Shown: in pieces, positions 1 to 8,127 of the stretch
Numbering within the stretch: position 1 is the stretch's first letter
How the letters are laid out: the number at the start of each line of letters is the position of its first letter
NCBI GenBank assembly: GCA_003220055.1
Contig: QHRF01000012.1
Coordinates: 1 to 64,000, forward strand
Length of the DNA stretch: 64,000 nucleotides
Direction: 5' to 3'
DNA from: Verrucomicrobiota bacterium
GTDB taxonomy: Bacteria; Verrucomicrobiota; Verrucomicrobiia; Chthoniobacterales; UBA10450
Program-made: the position numbers and the translations under genes
Notes under the pieces: model-generated
What the model saw: only the letters and a program-made list of their open reading frames with translations
Databases searched by the model: none
What the model was told of the DNA's origin: nothing

Positions 1-41
1 AAGTAGCGCAGAGTTTGGTGTCTAACAACCGCCTCGAGTGA

Positions 42-291
42 TTAAGCAGCGGTCTCGCCGACCCGCAGGCTCATTCCCATCAGTTGGAAAATGCGGTCCC
101 GTTTTTCGAGATAACCGGGTGAATCCAAATGACGAGGACCCGGAAGATCGATATCTACGACGTCCTGAATCGTGGCCGGTCGCGCGGTCATGATCGGAAT
201 GCGATCCGCAAGTTCGACGGCTTCTTGATGTCGTGGGTAACGAACAGGATCGTTTTCTTCTCACTTTGCCAAATCCGAACGAGGTCGTTCC
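42..291 (-). pseudogene. Remnant of a second ABC transporter ATPase, frameshifted
   Basis: On the minus strand, just after the stop of the intact ATPase, the sequence reads DLVRIWQSEKKTILFVTHDI. It then continues only in another frame as QEAVELADRIPIMTARP and runs about 55 more residues to a TAA. This is the H-loop and C-terminal tail of a nitrate/taurine-type ABC ATPase. It matches the intact neighbour from about its residue 188 onward but is clearly diverged from it. One missing C in ATC(C)AAGAA explains the frameshift. Walker A, signature and Walker B regions are absent. It is probably what is left of a tandem paralogue after a deletion. No listed ORF covers it in one frame. The fragment identity is secure; the deletion history is inference. 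Confidence 0.75.
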
Positions 292-297
292 GCCTTT

Positions 298-1083
298 TCA
301 GCTTTTGCCGGCGAAATGGAGGAATTTTAGGATGTCGCTGCGCAGACGCAGAAAGTCTCCGCTATCACGCTGACGCGGACGCGCTAACTCGACCGGAATC
401 GTGCGCTCGATTCGACCGGGGCGCGGCGTCATGATCATGATCCGGTCGCTCATGTAAATGGCTTCGTCGATATCGTGGGTGACGAGAAGCATGGTAGTGC
501 GGCGCGCCTGCCAAAGACGAAGAACTTCATCCTGCATTCGCATCCGCGTGAAAGCATCGAGCGCCCCCAATGGTTCATCGAGAAGAAGAATTTTGGGATG
601 ATTGATCAGCGCGCGAGCGAGTGCGGCGCGTTGCGCCATTCCGCCGGAGAGATGATGGGGATAGACGTTGGCGAAGATCTCAAGCCCGACCAAACGCATG
701 AACTCATCCACTTCGTTTTTCTTTTCATGCAATACTCCGCGGGCAACGAGCCCCGCCTGGATATTGCGCCGCACCGTCAGCCACGGAAAAAGATTTGGGT
801 CCTGAAAAACGAGACCGCGCTCAGCGTTTGGAGCAGTGATCGGCTCTATGCCAATCAGAAGATCGCCCGAGTCGGCAGAATCGAGACCGGCCACGAGACG
901 AAGGAGGGTGGACTTACCGCATCCACTCGGGCCGATGAGCGAAATCAATTCGCCGGCTCCGAGTGAAAAGGAAATGCCATCCAAAACTTGGCGGCGAGAA
1001 AGAGGATTGTCCGGCGCCGGAAAACTTTTTCTGACCTCGCGAACTACGAGCGAGGACGCTTCAGTTTCAGCCGGCGCTACCAT
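298..1083 (-). CDS. ABC transporter ATP-binding protein, nitrate/sulfonate/taurine type
   Basis: Cytoplasmic ATPase that powers the importer encoded with the two genes upstream. The 261-residue protein has Walker A GPSGCGKST at 51-59, Q-loop FQDP near 93, signature LSGGMAQ at 145-151, Walker B ILLLDEP at 165-171 and the H-loop histidine in VTHD near 203. The ORF track runs back to 1593, but the first 170 residues are an out-of-frame shadow of the permease. The start chosen is the ATG at 1083, which overlaps the permease stop by 7 bases, as in translationally coupled SsuB/TauB/NrtD operons. The substrate cannot be read from the ATPase. A frameshifted C-terminal ATPase fragment follows directly. 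Confidence 0.93.
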   Translation of the reverse strand: MVAPAETEASSLVVREVRKSFPAPDNPLSRRQVLDGISFSLGAGELISLIGPSGCGKSTLLRLVAGLDSADSGDLLIGIEPITAPNAERGLVFQDPNLFPWLTVRRNIQAGLVARGVLHEKKNEVDEFMRLVGLEIFANVYPHHLSGGMAQRAALARALINHPKILLLDEPLGALDAFTRMRMQDEVLRLWQARRTTMLLVTHDIDEAIYMSDRIMIMTPRPGRIERTIPVELARPRQRDSGDFLRLRSDILKFLHFAGKS

Positions 1084-2072
1084 TTGATTACGCCTTTCTG
1101 CCAGACCAGGACGCGGTCCCGGACTTTGAACAGAACCGTCATGATCGTTGAAAAGAATGCCGCCATGATGATGAGCGCGGCGAAGACTTTGCCGTATTCG
1201 GCCCAGCCTTGCGCCCAACTCACGTACCATCCCAGCCCTGACTTCACGCCGACGGATTCGGCGACGACCAACGTCAGAAACGAGGCGCCCAATCCCATAA
1301 ACAAACCAATGAAAATATTTGGAACGGCCGCCGGAATCGCGACGTGGAAAATCAGATAAGCGCGCCCGGCGCCGAGCGTGCGAGCAACGTCGAGATACGA
1401 AGCGCGCGTGTTCGAGATTCCAGAAGCCGTGAGCATCGTGACCGGAAACCAAACCGCGAGTGCGATCAACGCCGCCGATGAAACGGTGGCGGACGGCGAA
1501 AGAACCATCGTGAGCGGGATCCAGGCGGTTGCCGGAATTGGACCGACCACCTTCAGGAGCGGCATCCCCCAATACCTGATCGGAGACGACCAACCGATGC
1601 AGATTCCGCTAATCAAACCGCCGATTACTCCGAGCGTGTAACCGCTCAAGAGCAAAACGAGAGAGTGCCAGGTGCTATCGAGCAGAAGTACGCGATCGTT
1701 GATCAAACTTCTGAGAACCGCCGATGGACCGGGAAAGTATGGAAGGGGCAGCATCCGAAGTCCCAATGTGACGATGTCCCAAACGCAGACTGAAACGATC
1801 GCCGCGGTAAAAATCGGCCACATGTTAGCCATCCAACGCCGGAGTCCTGGCGAAAAGCGGCGCAACAGCGCGAGCAGGATTGAGACGGCGATGACTTCGA
1901 TAAAAAGAAGCCGGTAAGAATGCGTTTCGAGCGGCGGCTCGCGGTTGGCAATGAACGTGTGGGCAGTTAAGGCAATTCCCGCGGCGAACGGGACTGCCAG
2001 CATGGTTCGCCAGCGCAGAGCTGACGGCGGCTCAACAATGGCGGTCGGGACTAAGTCCTCCTGAGGTTCCAT
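1077..2072 (-). CDS. ABC transporter permease, SsuC/TauC/NrtB type
   Basis: Inner-membrane channel subunit of the importer, 331 residues. It has several hydrophobic helices, two near the N-terminus (about 25-45 and 50-70) and the rest spread over the BPD_transp_1 region from about 140 to the end. The ATPase-coupling EAA-like loop lies around DVARTLGAGRAYLIFHVAIP. The extra N-terminal helices make it longer than a minimal SsuC (about 260 residues). It lies between the binding protein (31-base gap) and the ATPase (7-base overlap), so the three form one operon on the minus strand. The substrate is probably an oxyanion, sulfonate or small organic compound; the sequence alone does not decide. Confidence 0.92.
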   Translation of the reverse strand: MEPQEDLVPTAIVEPPSALRWRTMLAVPFAAGIALTAHTFIANREPPLETHSYRLLFIEVIAVSILLALLRRFSPGLRRWMANMWPIFTAAIVSVCVWDIVTLGLRMLPLPYFPGPSAVLRSLINDRVLLLDSTWHSLVLLLSGYTLGVIGGLISGICIGWSSPIRYWGMPLLKVVGPIPATAWIPLTMVLSPSATVSSAALIALAVWFPVTMLTASGISNTRASYLDVARTLGAGRAYLIFHVAIPAAVPNIFIGLFMGLGASFLTLVVAESVGVKSGLGWYVSWAQGWAEYGKVFAALIIMAAFFSTIMTVLFKVRDRVLVWQKGVIKW

Positions 2073-2103
2073 CGATTCCGAATAAGGCAGCGAGTTTCGC
2101 CGC

Positions 2104-3231
2104 TTACTTTTGTGCCGCCAATACTTTCTTTGCCTTGCAGCACGAGCCTTCGCTGTCGTGCAAGATCAACTCGGCGTAGAGGCGAATGTCCTGATCTGGC
2201 GGGACTTGGCCGCCCGCGACTTTTTCGACCTGCAAATTCTGCAACCAATCATCCGTCACCCCGTCGAGGTGAACGAAGGCGCGCTTGGCCAGATCGGACA
2301 CATCTGTCGTGGGACTCAACATACCGGCTGTTTTCATTTCTGCGGCGGCTGAGTTCACGGCAATCTCCGCGCCCGAGACGCTTGGAACATAACGCAAATG
2401 AGAAATGGCAACCGTGTTCAATTCCGGGTTGGACGCCAAATAACCTTTTTCGACCGACAGGCGCGCGGCTGCCGCCGGATTTGTTTCCACCCATTTCGCG
2501 GCTTTGAGCAGCGCGCGTGTCGCCCCGGCCGCCGCCTTCGGATTGGCCGCGAGAAATTTTCCATTCACGATGACAGCGCAGCAATACTCATCTTTGTAAG
2601 GAGCATCCTGCGCCTGATCGGCGACGTTCTTCACTTTGCCTTCGGCGACTAACAAACTGCCGATCGGCTCGGAGTCTGCGACTGCGTCGACTTCGCCTTT
2701 GTCGAGCGCGAGCCCCAGTTCGCCGGCGGGAAAAACGCGCCAGGTTATTTCCTTCGACGCATCAATGCCGTGCGCGCCAAGCACGCGATTCGCGAAAATG
2801 AACGGCGGTGTCCCCATTCCCGGAACGCCAATTCTTTTTCCACGCAAATCTGTAATCGAATTAATGCGGCTGCTCTTCGCGGCTTGGACCCGCAAACAAC
2901 CGCGATGGATTCCGCCGGTAAATTTCACATCAAGGCCCTGTTCGATCGGTTTCAGGAAATACATCACCAAATGATGCGTAATGTCGAAACCGCCGAGAGC
3001 GAGGACGTCTTTGTAATTTGCCCATTCGCATTTCACCAAACTCGCATCGAGCCCTTCTTCCTTGAAGAATCCCTTCTCGACCGCGGTAAAGATGGGCGCT
3101 TCGCAAGTGATCCCGATATAGCCAACCCGGACCTTATTTGAAGTGGCGGCTGAATCTGACCTGTTCCGGCCACAGCCGATCAGAAGGAAGAGGGTTGTAG
3201 CAACGAGTGCGATCGACCGCAGGGTGCGCAT
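2104..3231 (-). CDS. ABC transporter substrate-binding lipoprotein, NMT1/SsuA-like
   Basis: Periplasmic solute receptor of the importer, 375 residues. It has a lipoprotein signal with lipobox LLIGC at about 17-21, so it is likely anchored to a membrane. The mature part starts VRVGYIGITCEAPIFTAVEKG, typical of the NMT1/nitrate-taurine binding fold, with the usual ITDLRGKRIGVPGMGTP hinge segment near 120-140. The C-terminal tail holds adjacent cysteines (GSCCKAK), which is unusual for this family. First gene of the three-gene operon. The ligand is not predictable from sequence; the CmpA/NrtA/SsuA family includes nitrate, bicarbonate, sulfonates and thiamine precursors. Confidence 0.9.
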   Translation of the reverse strand: MRTLRSIALVATTLFLLIGCGRNRSDSAATSNKVRVGYIGITCEAPIFTAVEKGFFKEEGLDASLVKCEWANYKDVLALGGFDITHHLVMYFLKPIEQGLDVKFTGGIHRGCLRVQAAKSSRINSITDLRGKRIGVPGMGTPPFIFANRVLGAHGIDASKEITWRVFPAGELGLALDKGEVDAVADSEPIGSLLVAEGKVKNVADQAQDAPYKDEYCCAVIVNGKFLAANPKAAAGATRALLKAAKWVETNPAAAARLSVEKGYLASNPELNTVAISHLRYVPSVSGAEIAVNSAAAEMKTAGMLSPTTDVSDLAKRAFVHLDGVTDDWLQNLQVEKVAGGQVPPDQDIRLYAELILHDSEGSCCKAKKVLAAQK

Positions 3232-3298
3232 GCAACCGCAAGTATTCGGCAGGCGCGAATCGCGTCAACGATTCTTTCGCAAAAACGTCAGAGCGCAA

Positions 3299-4294
3299 CT
3301 AATCCGCGTGACGCAAATACATCGCCATGCCGCCAAGGTCTATCACGGCAAAATTGAAGGAAAGATGTTCCTCGCCCAGAAGACCGGCATTTGCTTCGCC
3401 CGAGCTCTTCGATTGAATTACCGCGCTATCGATCGGCGCCATCAGTACTTCCGCATTTGGAATTCTGAAATCGCCAATCTGCAATTCTTTTGCGTTACCC
3501 GCGGAAATGGGCACGCGTCTGCCATCTGTGGTCTGTGAAAACAAGCGCCCAGGGCCGATCGTTCCCGGAACGATGCCAGATTGCACGGCAATCTCCTTTC
3601 CGAGCAGTGTGGTGGTTGCGCCTGTATCGACGATCAATCGTGTTGCGTGACCATTGATCGCGGCCGGCACGTCGAAGTGACGATTCCCGGTCAACCGGAT
3701 CGGAATCCGAGTAAACCCGCGCCCGGCGAGAAAGGCCGCCAGCTGCAGACTCGTCCCAGCGTTCGGCCCGGTAGGACTGATATAAATTTGCTGCCGCCCA
3801 CAGTCGATCACCATCCCGAACTTCACCATCTCGCGCGCACCGAACAAACCGTCGATGTGAGACAGGCGGCTGTAATAATTAAGATCGGATTCGTCCGCGA
3901 GCGCGACTGGCACGTTGGTAATCGTGCAATTGCCCATGGCGATGGAATTGACTTTGCTGACGCCGTAACGTTCCCACTTTTTCCCGAATACGCCCCCGGC
4001 TGTTACCGGCGTGTCCTTAATTGATAATCCGAGTGTGCCCGCGCTGCTCTTGTCGATCAGCGTAATCGGTGCCCCAGTGTCGATCAGTAATCCCGTACGT
4101 CTGCCGTCGATACTGGCAGAGACAAAGAGGTGATTTCCAAATCGTCGTTGCAATGGTGCTCCACCGAAGCCGTGACTAGCAAAAAAATCTCTGAGAGTGC
4201 CGCCGCTCGTCGCCGCAGGCGCGGCTGCCTGGCCGAACAGTGGTGTAAAGCAAATGATGGCGGCGACGGCGAGTCCAAGGGGGGAGTTTTTCAT
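3299..4294 (-). CDS. Secreted retropepsin-like aspartyl protease family protein
   Basis: 331 residues with an N-terminal signal peptide (hydrophobic LGLAVAAIICFTPLFG, cleavage likely near QAAA). It contains two aspartyl-protease half-domains. The first has LLIDTGAPITLID near residue 70, the second LIVDTGATTTLLG near 218, so one chain provides both catalytic Asp-Thr-Gly triads. This matches the bacterial clan AA single-chain retropepsin-like proteins (gag-asp_proteas / Asp_protease_2). Location is probably periplasmic. It lies downstream of priA on the same strand with a 44-base gap. Natural substrate unknown; proteolytic activity is inferred from the intact DTG motifs. Confidence 0.85.
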   Translation of the reverse strand: MKNSPLGLAVAAIICFTPLFGQAAAPAATSGGTLRDFFASHGFGGAPLQRRFGNHLFVSASIDGRRTGLLIDTGAPITLIDKSSAGTLGLSIKDTPVTAGGVFGKKWERYGVSKVNSIAMGNCTITNVPVALADESDLNYYSRLSHIDGLFGAREMVKFGMVIDCGRQQIYISPTGPNAGTSLQLAAFLAGRGFTRIPIRLTGNRHFDVPAAINGHATRLIVDTGATTTLLGKEIAVQSGIVPGTIGPGRLFSQTTDGRRVPISAGNAKELQIGDFRIPNAEVLMAPIDSAVIQSKSSGEANAGLLGEEHLSFNFAVIDLGGMAMYLRHAD

Positions 4295-4338
4295 GGCTTT
4301 CTCTAATCCAGTTCGGAACCCCGCTGCAATTCGGATGT

Positions 4339-6585
4339 CTAGAGCAGCTGATACGGATCGACATCCACGGTGGCCACGACGTCTTCCGGCAGGGGCAATT
4401 TATCGAGCGTTTCGCGCACGAGCCGGCTTAACCGCATGATTGCTTCGCCGCGCAGCAAAATGTGAAAACGAAATTGGCCCTGCAGCTTTTCCAACGGCGC
4501 CGCGGTGGCATCGCCAAGGATAAATTCGGAGCCGAGCGATTCTTTTAAACGGCGGACCAAAGTTTCGGCCGATAATTTGGCCCGGCCTTCATGTGCAGAT
4601 CGGACCGTGATCAAAATGGCGTGTTTAAACGGCGGAAAGTCGCAGCGTTCCCGAAACTCGAGCTCCTGCTCGAAGTAACCGGCGAAATCGTGGTGCCGCG
4701 CAAATTGGATCGACGGACTAAACGGCGTGTAGGTTTGGACGAAGACTTCTCCCGCAGTTTCGCCGCGACCGGCGCGTCCCGCCACCTGAGTGAGTAATTG
4801 AAAAGTGCGTTCGCCCGCGCGGAAATCAGGAAGATGCAGCGCCAGATCCGCGTTGATAATTCCGACCAGCGTCACATTTGGGAAATGGAGACCTTTTGCG
4901 ATCATTTGCGTTCCGACCAGGATGTCGATCTTGCCCGTGCGGAAATTCCTTAAAGTTTCGCGATAAGCTTCTTTCCGGGTCATCGAATCCGCGTCCATTC
5001 GGCGCACGTTCGCTTTTGGAAAAAGGTGAGAAACAGTCGACTCGACTTTCTCCGTGCCAAAGCCTGCGTAAATGAGCGCGTCTTTACCGCAGGCCGGACA
5101 TTTTTTCGGCACTGCTGCGGTGTGGCCGCAAAGGTGGCAACTCAATCGTGCCATGTGTCGATGGAACGTGAGCGCGACACTGCAGTTAGGACAGTTCCGG
5201 GCCTCACCGCAATTGCTACAGAGCAGCGAAGTCGAAAATCCGCGGCGATTTAAGAACAGAATCGTCTGCTCACGTTTTTCGAGCCGATCGGCAATCGCTT
5301 GCGACAATTTTTCCGAAAGAATTGGAGCGATCTTTTCTTTGCGCCGTTCCTGGCGGAGATCGACAATTCGCATCAGCGGCATGCGTTGATGGTCGACACG
5401 CTGCGTCAGAGCGAGCAGCTCATATTTGCCGGTTGTCGCATTGTAATAACTCTCGAGCGACGGCGTGGCACTGCCGAGCACCACGGCGCATTTCTCGATC
5501 TTGGCGCGCACGACCGCGACGTCGCGCGCATGATAGCGCGGCGCTTCTTCCTGCTTGTAAGTCGTCTCGTGTTCTTCATCGACAATGATGAGTCCGAGAT
5601 CCTTCAGTGGGGCGAAGACCGCGCTGCGCGCACCGATGACGATCCGCGCGCGTCCGGAATGGATCTTGTGCCATTCGTCGTGGCGCTCGCCTTCCGATAA
5701 ATGGCTGTGCAGCACCGCAACCACTTCGTGTGCCTCGGCAAATCGACTCTTGAAGCGTTCGACCGTTTGGGGTGTGAGCGAAATTTCCGGGACGAGAACG
5801 ATCGCGCTTTTACCGCGCTCGAGCGCAATTCGAATTGCCTGCAAATAGATTTCGGTTTTGCCGCTGCCGGTGACACCATGCAGCAAAATTGGTTTGGCTG
5901 TTTCGGAAGCCGCCAGCGCGTCGGTAATTTTGTTCAGCGCGAGAGCTTGTTCTGGGTTGAGTTCAAGATTGGTCGTCTCAATAAACTGCTCCTCCGCATG
6001 CGGATCGCGTTCGACCGCTTCTTCCCGGAGCTCGATTAACCCACGTTTGGCGAGTGCGCGCAGAGTTTGGTTATCGAACGAAGTCTTGCGCAACAATTGA
6101 GCGGCCGGCATCGGTTTCTCCAGTTTGGCAATCGCTTCCAACAATTCGGCCTGACGCGGGGCGCGTTTTCGCAAGTTGTCGATCTTGTCGCTGTCGATCT
6201 TTGTCAGCGGCTGCACGAAGAGCTGTTTTTTCCAACCGACCTCCGCACGGCGGATCACCTGCGGCAGCAAGCTGCGCATGACGGTTTCGAGTGGGCAGCA
6301 ATAATAAGCGCTCATCCACTTCGCCAGCTCAAGCAGCGATTCACTGATTGCAGGCGCTTCGCCCACCAGCGCTTCAATTGGTCGAATTCCCTTCGCGTCG
6401 CTGTGCTCCGGCATCGCGAGAACCGTGGCGAGCGCGGATTTATCCCGAAACGGAACCCGCACCCGCGAACCAATCCCGATTCGCTCGGCCAATGTTTCCG
6501 GCACGGAATAATCAAACTCGCGCTGAATGGCGCGGTCGATAATCACGCGAACGTAATTGGGCTTCATCATCTTGCTGGCCGACAA
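4339..6585 (-). CDS. priA: Primosomal protein N' (replication restart helicase PriA)
   Basis: DNA helicase that reloads the replisome at stalled forks. The 748 residues carry the N-terminal 3'-DNA-binding domain (VRVIIDRAIQREFDYSVP), Walker A HGVTGSGKTEIY near 238-249, DEEH box VDEEHETTYKQEE, and eight zinc-binding cysteines in four CxxC pairs (CSNC, CPNC, CHLC, CPAC) around 447-490. These are followed by helicase motifs V/VI with TQMIAKGLHFPNVTLVG and QVAGRAGRG. Length is normal for the family. A second Met at position 6 or 7 could be the real start. Divergent from the lytic transglycosylase gene with a 48-base gap. It contains three copies of the AAGATCGACA word, two of them 15 bases apart. 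Confidence 0.97.
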   Translation of the reverse strand: MSASKMMKPNYVRVIIDRAIQREFDYSVPETLAERIGIGSRVRVPFRDKSALATVLAMPEHSDAKGIRPIEALVGEAPAISESLLELAKWMSAYYCCPLETVMRSLLPQVIRRAEVGWKKQLFVQPLTKIDSDKIDNLRKRAPRQAELLEAIAKLEKPMPAAQLLRKTSFDNQTLRALAKRGLIELREEAVERDPHAEEQFIETTNLELNPEQALALNKITDALAASETAKPILLHGVTGSGKTEIYLQAIRIALERGKSAIVLVPEISLTPQTVERFKSRFAEAHEVVAVLHSHLSEGERHDEWHKIHSGRARIVIGARSAVFAPLKDLGLIIVDEEHETTYKQEEAPRYHARDVAVVRAKIEKCAVVLGSATPSLESYYNATTGKYELLALTQRVDHQRMPLMRIVDLRQERRKEKIAPILSEKLSQAIADRLEKREQTILFLNRRGFSTSLLCSNCGEARNCPNCSVALTFHRHMARLSCHLCGHTAAVPKKCPACGKDALIYAGFGTEKVESTVSHLFPKANVRRMDADSMTRKEAYRETLRNFRTGKIDILVGTQMIAKGLHFPNVTLVGIINADLALHLPDFRAGERTFQLLTQVAGRAGRGETAGEVFVQTYTPFSPSIQFARHHDFAGYFEQELEFRERCDFPPFKHAILITVRSAHEGRAKLSAETLVRRLKESLGSEFILGDATAAPLEKLQGQFRFHILLRGEAIMRLSRLVRETLDKLPLPEDVVATVDVDPYQLL

Positions 6586-6633
6586 TTTAATTGAAGTTTA
6601 GATCGATCACGAGCATGAGGAGCACGAAATAAG

Positions 6634-7227
6634 ATGGCCCGGTTCATCCTAAAACTGATTCTGTGTTTGCTGGTCGCCTTGGCGGCAGGATTCGGTTACC
6701 TCGCGCTGCGATCGGGCGATGCGCTTTACAGCTTTTACGAATGGGTCAGTCCGGCGCGATTTCAACAATACGACAAACTGATTCTGTCAGTGGCAGCGGA
6801 ACACCAGCTCGATCCAATGCTGGTCAAAGCTGTCGTCTGGCGCGAGAGCCGGTTTGATCGTCAAAAATACGGAACCGCGGGCGAGCGCGGCTTGATGCAG
6901 GTCAGCGAGAAAGCCGCGAATGAATGGGCGCGTGAACACAAGATCGACCACTTCCAGGTCGACCAACTCTTCGATCCAAAGACAAATCTTGAGGCCGGTT
7001 CGTGGTATTTGCGGCGCGCCCTCGACCATTGGCAGAACGAATCCGAGCCCTTGCCCTTCGCGCTTGCCGAATACAACGCCGGAGCGAGCCGCGTTCAGCG
7101 CTGGGTTGGAGCCGGTGGAATCACGACCAGCCAGTTTGTCGGCAACATCGATTTCCCTGGTACGCGCAAATATGTTCAATCGATTCTCGATCGCTACGCT
7201 TTTTACAAAAAGCGCGGCCGAATGTGA
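6634..7227 (+). CDS. Membrane-anchored lytic transglycosylase (SLT domain)
   Basis: Cleaves peptidoglycan glycan strands. 197 residues: an N-terminal membrane anchor or signal (LILCLLVALAAGFGYLAL, about 6-24), then an SLT/lysozyme-like domain. Diagnostic elements are the catalytic glutamate in VVWRESRFD near 73, GERGLMQV near 90, and AEYNAGASRVQRW near 150. It is close in size to small MltC/EmtA-like or Slt-type catalytic domains without the long superhelix of Slt70. It is transcribed away from priA and converges on the HMG-CoA-lyase-like gene with only 12 bases between stop codons. Confidence 0.92.
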   Translation: MARFILKLILCLLVALAAGFGYLALRSGDALYSFYEWVSPARFQQYDKLILSVAAEHQLDPMLVKAVVWRESRFDRQKYGTAGERGLMQVSEKAANEWAREHKIDHFQVDQLFDPKTNLEAGSWYLRRALDHWQNESEPLPFALAEYNAGASRVQRWVGAGGITTSQFVGNIDFPGTRKYVQSILDRYAFYKKRGRM

Positions 7228-7239
7228 GTCCGCGTTTGC

Positions 7240-8097
7240 TTAGGCGAATCCGCTGCCAATTTTCGCGTTGAGCGGAATGACGTGGTCGATCTTGAACGGC
7301 AGATCGACGCCGCGCTGTTTCAAGGCCGGAATCACGCTTTCCGTCGGAATATTTCCAACGAGCGAATTTTGGGCGAACGGGCAGCCGCCCAGTCCGCCGA
7401 TCGCGGAATCAAATCTGCGGCAGCCGGCGTCGTAAGCGGCGAGAATCTTCCCGATCGCATCCTCCGGCGTGCTGTGCAAATGGACGCCGATCTCGCACGC
7501 GTTACTCGATTTCATCACGTTTGTGACGACTTGGTGAATCAGTTTTGCGTCTGCCAGTCCAACCGTGTCGGCGAGCGAGATTGATCGAATGCCAAGCCCG
7601 GCGATTCGCGCAATTGCCGTCCGAAGTTCATCCTCGTTCGACGGGTCGCCGTACGGATTCCCGAATGCCATCGAGACATAGGCGACAAGATCGAGATCGG
7701 CGTTATCGGCGCGCCGCTTGATTATGTTCAGTGTCTCGAAATTTTCTTCGGGTGATTGGTTCTGGTTTCGCCGCAGAAACGTGGGCGAAATCGAGCAAGG
7801 GTATCCGAGCGTCGTCACGCGCTTGGTCGAAATTGCCCGCTCCGCGCCCTTTTCGTTGACCACGATTCCAATGATCTCGACGTCATTGGGCGGATCGAGT
7901 TGTTCGAGAACTTGCTCGCCGTCGGCCATTTGCGGAACCGCTTTTGGTGAAACAAAACTGACGGCGTCGATATTTTTAAAGGCGGCGCCGATAAGAGCAC
8001 CTAGATATTGCACTTTCATCTCGGTCGGGATCTGGCGCGGCAGGCCCTGCCAGGCATCGCGCGGGCACTCGATCAACTTTACCGACTGGTTCGCCAT
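7240..8097 (-). CDS. Hydroxymethylglutaryl-CoA lyase family protein (PF00682 TIM barrel)
   Basis: Aldolase-type TIM-barrel lyase; family members split HMG-CoA into acetyl-CoA and acetoacetate. About 285 residues from the Met of MANQSVKLIECPRDAWQ. The longer ORF start at 8142 would run into the divergent polX gene, so it was not used. The catalytic Arg-Asp pair is in ECPRDAWQ (where the usual text is RDGLQ), the metal-binding His-x-His in GVHLHSTPEDA, and the catalytic Cys in the G-loop GGLGGCPFAQN. No other leucine or mevalonate pathway gene is nearby, so the acyl-CoA substrate is uncertain. The 2-isopropylmalate synthase branch of PF00682 is less likely because of the G-loop cysteine. Confidence 0.85.
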   Translation of the reverse strand: MANQSVKLIECPRDAWQGLPRQIPTEMKVQYLGALIGAAFKNIDAVSFVSPKAVPQMADGEQVLEQLDPPNDVEIIGIVVNEKGAERAISTKRVTTLGYPCSISPTFLRRNQNQSPEENFETLNIIKRRADNADLDLVAYVSMAFGNPYGDPSNEDELRTAIARIAGLGIRSISLADTVGLADAKLIHQVVTNVMKSSNACEIGVHLHSTPEDAIGKILAAYDAGCRRFDSAIGGLGGCPFAQNSLVGNIPTESVIPALKQRGVDLPFKIDHVIPLNAKIGSGFA

Positions 8098-8127
8098 GTT
8101 CGGAATCTTCGGTAACGGTTCAAGGGA

